Shown here one piece after another: positions 62,678 to 64,000 of a stretch of DNA of 64,000 nt. A program made the translations under genes and the position numbers. The stretch comes from Acanthosepion esculentum (Eukaryota; Mollusca; Cephalopoda; Sepiida; Sepiidae), in NCBI GenBank assembly GCA_964036315.1, contig OZ038517.1, positions 15,396,513 through 15,460,512 on the forward strand, given 5' to 3'. The stretch's first letter is position 1; every line of letters starts with the position of its first letter. The notes beneath the pieces were generated by a model. The model ran no database searches, was not told the DNA's origin, and saw only the letters and a list, made by a program, of their open reading frames with translations.

Positions 62678-63876
62678 AAAAGCAGGGAAAAAAGGTAGTG
62701 GGGGGAAAATAAAGCAAATGCTGGTTACAGCTTACATCAAAAACGTTAAAGATTCAGAGATACTGAGTTCTTTAAATTGAAATCTTGAACATCTGATGTA
62801 TCTAAATGTTAACTTTGCATATCTAATTCAGCCATTTATCATTACCGTTTTAATTCTCTATATATCTATTGTGTTAGTAGCCATTTTGTTGGGTACAGAG
62901 ATATGTTGTATGATACTGAATGTAAATTTATAGAAGATGGCAACATTTTTTTTGTAATGAAAGAGCATTTTTATTTTTGTGTTGCCCCATTCTCTGAATT
63001 GGGAGACAAAACAAAAACCCTCTTGATGAGACATTTTCAAATTTACACTATTTACATTGTTTGGACTGTTGACTTCATCTTTATTGCCATATTCACAACA
63101 TTTCGGTCGTTGTACGCGCCAGCCTTCTTGGAATGTAAATAGCGTAAATAGGGAACAATGAATTACTTGGAATTATATGGATGATACATAGATGATATTT
63201 TATGGTCAGGAACAAAACAAGTTCATAATCATGGAATATATTATAAAGTTTCAAACCGAACGCTTTATTTAGTCCACAGGGGTAGATTGTTCTATTTCCA
63301 TATACAGTGTAACCCGGATATAAGAGAGTTGTCGGGACCGGAGAAGAAGTCTCTTATATCCGGGTTTCTTTTATATCCGGGTTTGGTCTATTTTGTTTTA
63401 TTAACACAGGCTCTAATTTGGGACGAGATAAAAAAATCTCTCTTATACCCGGGTTACACTGTACTAATTCAACATAAATCACCTGAAGAATAAGACCGGA
63501 GCATAAAACTGTCAAAATGTCAAGAATATGACAATGAAGAGGGGGGACAACAGTTTAAAATGTAAATTGTTACAATACCTCATCTCAAAAAGACATTCTC
63601 ACATATAATTAAAAAAATATACAAAAAAGTAAACCCGAAAAGATAAAGAAATAAGAAAAAAAGAAAAAACAACCCCCACCCACAAAAAAAAAAAAAAAAA
63701 AAATAAACCCTGCAAGAAAATTAATCTCAAAACTATTATTCTCCCTGACAAGTGAAGATCATTTGTCCTAACGAATCCAATGTGATTACATAAGAAACAC
63801 ATGCTTACAAAATCTGGATTGGCATTTTGTCCAAAGAATTCAGCTTCATCTGCATCTAATTTGGCAGCTGCCAATT
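26821..63876 (-). CDS. CEP192: CEP192/SPD-2-like centrosomal scaffold gene (12 internal exons, both ends outside window)
   Basis: Twelve exons on the minus strand join in phase to give 947 codons: 63809-63876, 60056-60199, 57026-57146, 53819-55107, 50458-50613, 47973-48086, 46904-47093, 45697-45833, 37690-37904, 32578-32736, 28026-28110 and 26821-26985. Every intron is GT-AG. CEP192/SPD-2 proteins sit in the pericentriolar material, recruit PLK1, Aurora A and gamma-tubulin factors, and drive centriole duplication and spindle assembly (family knowledge). Seen here: an acidic, low-complexity N-terminal half, then beta-rich segments with ASH/MSP hallmarks such as ELDFGQQSWGS, VTLRNAGTLDLHV and INFGGVPLGQSKEVSLQLKN. 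The last of these, followed by IAFSPTRCSVFNGKINIK, resembles the C-terminal region of vertebrate CEP192 as I remember it. Other ASH-domain proteins (HYDIN, CFAP65, DLEC1) are the alternatives. Start, stop and further 3' exons are not in the window. Introns are packed with repeats. Confidence 0.78.
27485..27800 (+). mobile_element. Family B dispersed element, head half
   Basis: GGTTTGGGTTTATTTTGTTT, GCATATCAACACCTCAATGG and GTTATTTAATGCCGACAAG, followed by T-runs, then CCATAGCTGGGACCTTAACA at 27757. The tail is not present. Confidence 0.65.
28026..28110 (-). CDS. CEP192: CEP192-like exon E11 of window (85 bp)
   Basis: 85 bp. It encodes EVSLQLKNNSSSTAKIELVM and RSEGGTHK, the second and third strands of the ASH module begun in E10. 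Acceptor TTCTTCCCAG lies directly after a roughly 250-nt T/C-only tract in the transcript. Donor GTGAGA. Confidence 0.82.
28139..28389 (+). repeat. (AAAAG)n purine tract, 250 bp
   Basis: Only A and G occur for about 250 bases, in a mix of AAAAG and A-runs. In the CEP192-like transcript this becomes a T/C-only tract ending about 28 nt before the 3' splice site of exon E11. Confidence 0.95.
28434..28733 (+). mobile_element. hAT-like MITE copy 1
   Basis: Ends CAGTGCTTCTCAAACT and CTTTGAGTAGCACTG form imperfect inverted repeats typical of hAT (Charlie-type) elements. Sub-terminal GGCGGACAGGCAT and GGTCTGCGGACCACC are also characteristic. No open frame. The 30/31-bp minisatellite begins 37 bp beyond its right end. 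Confidence 0.75.
28770..31905 (+). repeat. 30/31-bp purine-rich minisatellite (~102 copies) in CEP192-like intron
   Basis: The unit on the plus strand is GGGAGCAGGACGAGGAGGAG followed by AAAGAGAATTC (31 bp), or AAAGAGAATC (30 bp) in a minority. The 31-bp form dominates 28770-31270. About 13 consecutive 30-bp units fill 31330-31720, with further 30-bp units to the end. Each 31-bp unit carries an EcoRI site (GAATTC) that the 30-bp form lacks. In the transcript (minus strand) the array is pyrimidine-rich. It lies in the E10-E11 intron. Units are almost identical apart from the one-base difference. Confidence 0.97.
32578..32736 (-). CDS. CEP192: CEP192-like exon E10 of window
   Basis: 159 bp (1 + 52 codons + 2). 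Two AG acceptors lie 2 bp apart. Only the one giving a one-base start keeps frame with E9. It encodes EMLMFMEPNGPVFGIPVQGK and ends INFGGVPLGQSK, the start of the next ASH module. Donor GTGAGA. Confidence 0.82.
33170..34905 (+). mobile_element. CR1/Jockey-like LINE 3' fragment with nine in-place 125-bp tandem units and poly(A)
   Basis: Plus strand. 33180-33330 reads VNWGKEWLMNFNTSKTKLL. 33380-33500 reads SILHIYKSTIHPGLEYCCHI and WSDAPAIYLEILDKFEKK, the RT thumb/connection region. 33690-33745 reads TVEMNRCNHKFYANS and runs straight into CFPVNFDLQKLKCNVNRYL. The following 33745-34800 is tandem at 125 bp (GAACTCTC at 33846, 33971, 34096, 34221 and so on to 34721). It exits into a short unique 3' UTR and an A-rich tail at about 34908-34936. 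Stops and frameshifts show it is dead. It lies in the CEP192-like intron between E9 and E10, antisense to the gene. Confidence 0.85.
34937..36730. other. Intron sequence, weak dispersed repeat pair only
   Basis: Part of the E9-E10 intron. 35905-36060 and 36357-36500 share short words in the same order (GTTCATTACATTCACTT, GGAAAGG, CAGCCACTCTAGGAGAA / CAGTCTAGGAGAA), suggesting two old copies of one repeat. Poly(A)/poly(T) runs at 35056, 36635 and 36744. Confidence 0.5.
36771..37369 (+). mobile_element. Internally deleted Tc1-like element
   Basis: Inverted ends: CCCTTGTGCAAATTAATT at 36779-36796 and its reverse complement at 37341-37359. Between them, 37140-37235 reads WLGNYHNLSPIKNLWSICKE, the degenerate PDLNPIEN end of a Tc1 transposase catalytic domain, with stops. 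Poly(T)/poly(A) runs of 30-45 bases sit beside both ends. Confidence 0.7.
37690..37904 (-). CDS. CEP192: CEP192-like exon E9 of window (ASH module)
   Basis: 215 bp. It encodes LIVMETSVNKPANRTVTLRN, AGTLDLHVALDIS and VGERADVDIAFHPPDETV. This is a nearly complete ASH/MSP-type domain: conserved V.L.N.G...L.V, then I.PG(E)...V.I.F.P. It ends with two bases of an alanine codon. The intron between E8 and E9 is 7.8 kb and holds nested transposons. Confidence 0.85.
37905..38749. other. Intron sequence, nothing recognised
   Basis: A-rich intron upstream of exon E9. No repeat family or exon identified. Confidence 0.5.
38750..39822 (-). pseudogene. CR1/Jockey-like LINE reverse transcriptase, degenerate (palm to thumb)
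   Basis: Minus strand. 39790-39540 carries palm motifs ALDISKACDRV, then SPQGSILGTTLFLIFINDLP after frame changes. 39022-38750 continues with ADANLEESNLHLFGLLFSTD and NDYIESAARFATMKVVLWYR, the C-terminal RT region. Poly-C/G runs and stops break it. It belongs to the same LINE group as the 33.2-kb fragment. The open frame at 38750-39022 is not an exon of the host gene. Confidence 0.75.
40154..40312 (-). pseudogene. LINE ORF2 start, truncated endonuclease
   Basis: 13 bp downstream of the ORF1 stop (minus strand), ATG opens MQNIIQWNCKGLKANLNDLL and later VICLQETTLKAND. These are the first conserved motifs of the APE-type endonuclease (QWN and the catalytic Glu in LQET). The frame ends at codon 53, and no further ORF2 of this element is recognisable, so it is 3'-truncated. 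Confidence 0.8.
40325..41722 (-). CDS. LINE ORF1 (gag-like, three zinc knuckles), intact 465 codons
   Basis: Single open frame, same strand as CEP192-like and within its E8-E9 intron. It starts at an ATG with an acidic/basic N-terminus (MANSHKRTKRQMESSETESE). Residues ~28-170 are RRM-like in pattern (IQVKTKKDAERLL). Three knuckles follow: CHNCQKFGHLQNSC (CX2CX4HX4C, ~185-198), CRRCGETETEHESPC (~204-218) and CPNCNKRHTADSKEC (~224-238). The rest is Ser/Lys/Glu-rich, ending in a Lys run encoded by a poly(A) tract. This layout is that of nucleic-acid-binding ORF1/gag proteins of Jockey/I-type LINEs, which coat the element RNA. An intact frame suggests recent insertion. Confidence 0.85.
   Translation of the reverse strand: MANSHKRTKRQMESSETESENERENNFFPTFIVIEAVEEDITVSPFRLQKMISELINPQSVKKIRKNKTLLIQVKTKKDAERLLKVKKINNIKVKAYLHQFLNSARGVIKSPELSLCTLTEIENDVSLKNRGITNVKRIQINKNDKVINTNTYILTFNKPILPKEIKIGYSIAKVEPYIPNPRRCHNCQKFGHLQNSCNRTSVCRRCGETETEHESPCVRPLSCPNCNKRHTADSKECNVWKKEKEIIKRKCALNISFIEARRQAESDSHQMSCANIAKMTSQQKVIPGDNTLRNQDLITLISELKCLIELLKGTLSGIKLSTIDNTNPTPSTTNKNDSTYTNLLKLKYPKERETIQEIETLKPSQEKEKIKNNSTVVKDTRKMDIEEQNSSSLQTRERSSPRQSSLKEPSEKTKGVKSNKKVETKEVQRTKHKKKQNANSLESIEIMDTSPTLKKKKKKKIHNL
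41723..42180 (-). mobile_element. Probable 5' UTR of the intronic LINE
   Basis: About 450 bp upstream of LINE ORF1 with higher GC than its surroundings and no open frame. It ends near a T-run at 42181-42192. Assigned by position only. Confidence 0.5.
42589..43166 (+). mobile_element. SINE family A copy with inverted tail and two tail units
   Basis: Flanked by an 11-bp direct duplication CACTTTTAGCA (42578-42588 and 43167-43177). 42589-42710 is the reverse-complemented tail. 42725-42815 is a tRNA-like head with A box (TGGCACAGTGAATAAAG) and B box (GAGTTCAATGCC). 42865-43166 is body plus two 107-bp tail units. It lies within the E8-E9 intron, inside a region of older LINE sequence. Confidence 0.85.
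43270..43670 (-). pseudogene. LINE reverse transcriptase finger region, degenerate
   Basis: Minus strand: RFRLDGIPEIVKKFALELVP and VLSKL, the RT N-terminal finger motif (xxLDGIPxxVLK), followed by shifted pieces of the next motif. Order and strand match the palm/thumb remnant at 38.7-39.8 kb, so both may be one LINE split by later insertions. Confidence 0.65.
44090..44475 (-). mobile_element. SINE family C (tRNA-derived head) with direct terminal repeats
   Basis: On the minus strand, 44313-44222 is tRNA-like: A box TGGCTCAGTCAGTAA, B box GGTTCGCTTCC, and a T-stem ACAGG/CCTGT. It lacks proper acceptor and anticodon stems, so it is not a working tRNA. The tail, seen as GGCATTCAGGCCGGTAAATG on this strand, matches the arms of the foldback at 1996-2226. 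Near-identical ~25-bp segments (CATTTTAAGACATTTTT/CATTTTAAGGCATTTTT) sit at both ends in direct orientation. Confidence 0.75.
44530..44835 (+). mobile_element. Family B dispersed element, near full length
   Basis: Contains TTGGTTTATTTTGTTTTACG, ACATATCAACACCACAATG, repeated ATTGCTGGTAATA motifs, CCATAGCTGGGACCCTAACA and the tail CCTTGCTGCTGGATGTAG...CAGGAC. About 300 bp. No open frame. Other copies lie at 26.0, 27.5, 39.8/42.3 and 50.0 kb. Confidence 0.75.
45697..45833 (-). CDS. CEP192: CEP192-like exon E8 of window
   Basis: 137 bp, starting in phase 1 and ending in phase 0. It encodes PKQATSLIGVVEIQLDVPSA and then LGIIQLVVTAGIAKLHVSNGVD. Acceptor CATTTGCAG, donor GTAAGT. The GVVEIQLDVP strand fits the end of one beta-sandwich before the next module in E9. 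Confidence 0.8.
46064..46230 (+). mobile_element. hAT-like MITE copy 3 (right end missing)
   Basis: Begins CAGTGCTTCTCAAACTAT and shares GATATGGCGGACCGGCAT, CTGTAATATTTTGTGG and AAAAGTTGACTATTTT with the two other copies, then loses similarity after about 46230. A (TA)n run at 46177-46196 replaces part of the interior. Confidence 0.6.
46424..46753 (+). mobile_element. hAT-like MITE copy 2
   Basis: Same family as the copy at 28.4 kb: CAGTGCTTCCCAAATT at the left and CTTTGAGTAGCACTG at the right. Shared interior includes CTGTAATATTTTGTGG and ATAATAAAAGTTGACTA. It contains A-runs that differ in length between copies. Confidence 0.75.
46904..47093 (-). CDS. CEP192: CEP192-like exon E7 of window
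   Basis: 190 bp. It encodes SKSSNIFRWGHKMLPDVPGY and continues to DLVKKCALK plus one base. The donor reads G|GTCAGT. Phase 1 joins E8 to give KDPKQATSLIG. This is the middle of the ASH module begun in E6. Confidence 0.78.
47218..47735 (+). mobile_element. SINE family A near-palindromic copy
   Basis: 47218-47365 is the reverse complement of body and tail, then 47425-47735 repeats them forward (GGCACGTGGAACTAGAACAG onward) with two 107-bp tail units. The head is reduced to a short loop between the arms. Intron between E6 and E7. Confidence 0.8.
47973..48086 (-). CDS. CEP192: CEP192-like exon E6 of window (ASH start)
   Basis: 114 bp, 38 codons, phase 0-0. It encodes FSPKELDFGQQSWGSTGCLP and then ITVANKNKAKIPLRFVIL, the classic first two strands of an ASH/PapD-like domain (LDFG...G....I.V.N....P). 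Donor GTAAGT. Confidence 0.82.
48850..48935. repeat. (TA)n and A-run
   Basis: About 45 bp TA followed by about 37 bp of nearly pure A, next to a Penelope-type terminus. Confidence 0.95.
48946..49300. repeat. Imperfect foldback, arms ~120 bp (Penelope-like tails)
   Basis: 49040-49165 pairs with 49175-49300. TTCAAATTCAATTATAT... pairs with ...ATATAATTGAATTTGAA, and TTTGCTACACAGGAATTACC pairs with GGTAATTTCCATGTAGG. Left of it, 48946-49010 is the AATCCGGTGTTCTTATTGAT terminus also seen at 2.5 and 52.0 kb. A-runs and (TA)n flank it. Confidence 0.8.
49955..50222 (+). mobile_element. Family B dispersed element copy
   Basis: Begins with GGTTTGTGGCATATCAACC and ends with GCTGGATGTAGTTTATAGTT and a CTAGGAC terminus. 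The GGGACCCTAACAGGTGCTACC segment is missing. Located in the E5-E6 intron. Confidence 0.7.
50458..50613 (-). CDS. CEP192: CEP192-like exon E5 of window
   Basis: 156 bp, 52 codons, phase 0-0. It encodes VVFFPKDPGSYMAEVRMSSG and continues to YMKLNSYADLPSIH. The FFPKDPGSY motif is the typical penultimate strand and turn of an ASH/MSP module. A mariner-type MITE lies 86 bp upstream of its acceptor in transcript direction. Confidence 0.8.
50699..50778 (+). mobile_element. 80-bp mariner-type MITE with MADE1-like inverted repeats
   Basis: A hairpin starting TTAGGTTGGTGCAAAAATAA and ending with its reverse complement, flanked by TA on both sides. It is exactly 80 bp with arms of roughly 30 bp. The termini closely resemble human MADE1/Hsmar1 inverted repeats as I remember them. 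It lies 86 bp upstream (transcript direction) of CEP192-like exon E5. Confidence 0.9.
51150..51370. repeat. Foldback, arms ~95 bp
   Basis: TTACATGAATCATTCATACA ... AATAAATGACATTAA pairs with its reverse complement, ending CATGAATGATTCATGTAA at 51369, with few mismatches. The spacer is CCCCGAACCTGATG. A (TA)n tract follows at 51370-51407. The ends resemble the foldback at 2293-2400. Confidence 0.85.
51940..52625 (-). mobile_element. Probable 3' UTR of the Penelope-like element
   Basis: Directly downstream of the GIY-YIG remnant. It contains CTTGAGGATGAAATAGGGC and ends with AAAATACTAAAGAACTCCGG ... TTTCCTATTTTCC. The same terminal segment recurs at 2505-2590 and 48945-49010, usually beside (TA)n tracts, so it marks dispersed ends of this family. 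Confidence 0.6.
52630..53165 (-). pseudogene. Penelope-like element, GIY-YIG endonuclease C-terminus
   Basis: Minus strand pieces, two frames: EKLRDRRNPEDCPLENKCLT, KSVVYQCTISS, RIYIGSTKNKFKIRWRQHKS, SLSKYFWHLKE, then VKWKIINRTRTCKTWDDPCP, LCLHEKLHISKFLNN and HRHESTFFCRHQQIFALNN. This is the order of the GIY-YIG nuclease that ends Penelope-like retroelement proteins (VVYQ/YIG, the KIRWRQH arginine and the C-terminal CRHxxxFxL). A frameshift separates KSVVYQ...KEMNKK from KVKWK. Upstream RT is absent. Confidence 0.85.
53191..53697. repeat. (TA)n microsatellites and a Penelope-type tail
   Basis: (TA)n at 53191-53215, 53444-53500 and 53671-53697. Between them, 53245-53360 (GGTTCCTTGACTAGTTTTGG, TATGGCTATCATCAAGAG) looks like another retroelement tail, and 53520-53580 carries GTTTCTACACTATGTTCCTC with CTCAAG. 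Confidence 0.75.
53819..55107 (-). CDS. CEP192: CEP192-like exon E4 of window (large, 429 codons)
   Basis: 1289 bp, the largest exon, with acceptor TCTCATTTCAG and donor GTAAGA. The first half is Ser/Thr/Lys-rich, probably disordered, with the segment ISNILDMASMSMSNDEIACK near the start. The C-terminal ~110 residues become ordered (FEIDRVVNIPDCTIGISEKA, then LECHLDMLHLFVNGREVNI) and read as the start of the first ASH-like beta-sandwich, whose last strand continues across the splice junction into E5 (KETQILE + VVFFPKDPGSY). One open frame over 1.3 kb amid repeat-rich DNA is strong evidence of selection. Confidence 0.85.
55310..56115 (+). pseudogene. Tc1/mariner-type transposase pseudogene
   Basis: Plus strand, antisense to CEP192-like, in the E3-E4 intron. 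Pieces in order: helix-turn-helix region (TKHPLLTSAQIFEKAGTEG), linker (NWAKKYMKIDFSKG), first catalytic Asp (CTDESRVTFDRPD), VMIWAG-like strand with frameshift, second catalytic region (reads as SPSHVSKL-like after a frameshift), then WPPLSPDLNPIENL with a stop in place of the Trp that follows. Several stops and shifts make it non-functional. No terminal repeats recognised. Confidence 0.82.
56644..56709. repeat. (TG)n/(TA)n microsatellite with flanking MITE-like sequence
   Basis: TG then about 50 bp TA. To its right, 56715-56930 contains two copies of TATAATGTGACNCC followed by C-runs, resembling a non-autonomous DNA element. Not classified. Confidence 0.7.
57026..57146 (-). CDS. CEP192: CEP192-like exon E3 of window (acidic)
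   Basis: 121 bp with acceptor TTTTTTTTCCAG and donor GTAAGG. It encodes a strongly acidic run (LEELEEEEEDDDGPEDL) and ends with one base of a codon that E4 completes as alanine. The join gives DDQPAENSPPPVLTQ, which supports the E3-E4 linkage. A (GAG)n-like stretch in the codons is the source of the Glu run. Confidence 0.75.
57985..58305 (+). pseudogene. Tc1-like transposase fragment
   Basis: An open frame of about 90 codons reads NLIFGSKDGATFVPKNTNPT, VKFGGGNIMIWGCFSANGPG and ELVLQQDNDPKHTA, the central part of a Tc1 DDE transposase including the second catalytic Asp (QQDNDPKHTA). Both termini are missing and the 3' side is cut exactly at a (TA)n microsatellite. Different subfamily from the copy at 55.3 kb. 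E2-E3 intron. Confidence 0.85.
58510..58945 (-). pseudogene. Penelope-like element, last codons plus 3' UTR
   Basis: 58935-58851 reads LLNERSEILSKCRHLSKYLL on the minus strand, the C-terminal motif of Penelope-like proteins. Downstream is CCTGAGGAGACCATGCGATTG followed by AAACCCGGGTAG, and a tail with GTATTGAGCACTTTTTAGTG up to the (TA)n at 58471-58509. Confidence 0.7.
58950..59380. other. C-rich, G-poor unassigned segment
   Basis: 430 bp dominated by C and A (CCACCCACCAGCAACTCC, CCCTCCACCCAACTAC), in contrast to the AT-rich surroundings. Open frames in several frames reflect the lack of TA-containing stops. It sits upstream (minus strand) of the Penelope-like C-terminus at 58.9 kb and may be part of that element. 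Confidence 0.4.
59413..59545 (-). mobile_element. SINE family C copy, tRNA-like head
   Basis: On the minus strand: TTTGTGGCTGAGTCTGTATA (A box) and GCAGGTTCAAGTCTTGCC (B box), then GAGACCACATAGTATTTCTC leading into a (TA)n tract at 59382-59412. The anticodon region is longer than in a true tRNA. It is a tRNA-derived relic. Confidence 0.7.
60056..60199 (-). CDS. CEP192: CEP192-like exon E2 of window
   Basis: 144 bp, 48 codons, phase 0 at both ends, so it could be skipped without a frameshift. It encodes DDVLQVPLAEDVEDWSYRSH and then a Ser/Thr-rich stretch ending SESIKNQ. Acceptor CTGCAG, donor GTACCC (weak at +4/+5). I recognise no domain in it. Confidence 0.7.
60200..61547. other. Intron sequence, nothing recognised
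   Basis: Intron between E1 and E2. Contains short A-runs and no coding signal on either strand that I can support. Confidence 0.5.
61548..61925 (+). mobile_element. Divergent SINE family A copy
   Basis: A tRNA-like head at 61548-61635 contains the B-box-like GAGTTCAATCCC. The body has GAACAAGAACAGTCTAACCC. The tail contains CTGATGATGGCTGG...CAGCAGCCGAAACATT and ends before a run resembling GTAAATAGTGTAAATG. It is the copy with the clearest CTGATGA...GAAAC arrangement. Confidence 0.7.
62112..62398 (+). repeat. CA/CAAA minisatellite, ~28-bp unit
   Basis: Units of ACACTCACACACAAACAAAC with extra AAAC steps, repeated about ten times over 285 bp. Open frames across it are artefacts. Confidence 0.93.
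62398..62480. repeat. Short foldback of SINE family C tail
   Basis: CTGAATATTCGAGAAATCTT and its near reverse complement AAGATTTCTTGAATATTC flank a ~16-bp loop. The right side continues into AAGGCCAGTAAAGATG, as in the family C tails. It directly follows a CA-rich array. Confidence 0.8.
63034..63590 (+). mobile_element. Divergent SINE family A copy, split by a MITE
   Basis: 63034-63125 is the inverted tail (GTTGTACGCGCCAGCCTTC). 63250-63303 and 63465-63590 resemble the body and tail on either side of the TA-flanked MITE at 63305-63461. It is degenerate and the order of its parts is uncertain. Confidence 0.5.
63305..63461 (+). mobile_element. 157-bp TA-flanked MITE (pogo/Tigger-like inverted repeats)
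   Basis: Terminal inverted repeats CAGTGTAACCCGGATATAAG and the reverse complement of CTTATACCCGGGTTACACTG, each beside a TA target duplication. There is an internal direct repeat of TATATCCGGGTTT. No coding capacity. The CAGT...AACCCGG termini suggest a pogo/Tigger-type source. Nested in a SINE family A copy. Confidence 0.8.
63809..63876 (-). CDS. CEP192: CEP192-like exon E1 of window
   Basis: 68 bp. The acceptor follows a TTTTCTTTTTCAG tract and the donor is GTAAGC. It begins with the last two bases of a codon, so an upstream exon must end with one base of it outside the window. It encodes LAAAKLDADEAEFFGQNANPDF and ends in phase 0. Acidic character fits the unstructured N-terminal part of the protein. 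Confidence 0.7.
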
Positions 63877-64000
63877 CTGAAAAAGAAAACATTATCACTG
63901 ACTATAAAGTCAAAGATACACTGGGATTTATTCATTTCAAAGCAGTCAGTGCAGATGAATTTCTTCATAGAAATTAAAACACTTTTCAAGTGAATTCTTG

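Overview
This is a eukaryotic, AT-rich, intron-dominated window from an invertebrate animal. I infer a mollusc, most likely an octopus-like cephalopod, from the very long (TA)n tracts, abundant tRNA-derived SINEs, Penelope-like and CR1/Jockey-like LINE fragments, Tc1 and hAT remnants, and a conserved animal gene cut into small exons by repeat-filled introns. Nothing in the sequence fixes the species. There is a 200-base assembly gap at 25501-25700.

One host gene is visible. It lies on the minus strand with 12 consecutive internal exons between 63876 and 26821. Every splice phase joins in frame, giving 947 codons. The protein looks like CEP192/SPD-2, the centrosome scaffold: an acidic and serine-rich N-terminal half followed by several ASH/MSP-like beta-sandwich modules. 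Both ends lie outside the window. No further exon was found below 26.8 kb, so that part is either one very long intron or the 3' flank.

Layout: 1-5.3 kb holds microsatellites, perfect foldbacks and a tandem duplication split by a SINE. 5.4-7.24 kb is a CTTT-rich pyrimidine tract. 7.24-18.58 kb is about 91 copies of a 125-bp satellite. 18.6-26.5 kb holds dispersed repeats, a 5S-rRNA-like relic, a 107-bp array, a LINE fragment, the gap and a 116-bp array. 26.8-63.9 kb is the CEP192-like gene. Its introns carry a 3.1-kb 30/31-bp minisatellite, a LINE copy with nine tandem copies of the 125-bp unit, nested LINE and SINE insertions, an intact LINE ORF1, hAT-, mariner-, pogo- and Tc1-type elements, and Penelope-like GIY-YIG remnants.

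The most interesting theme is tandem growth of retroelement 3' ends. The 125-bp satellite is the C-terminal coding end of a CR1/Jockey-like LINE, and a LINE copy at 33.2-34.9 kb shows a small array in place. The 107-bp tail of a tRNA-headed SINE occurs in 1, 2 and about 8 copies at different sites. The 116-bp tail of a second dispersed element occurs in four copies. The tRNA-headed SINE also carries an inverted copy of its own tail and a CTGANGA-stem-GAAAC motif resembling a hammerhead ribozyme core. An occupied/empty pair of tandem duplicates shows that this composite inserted as a single unit.
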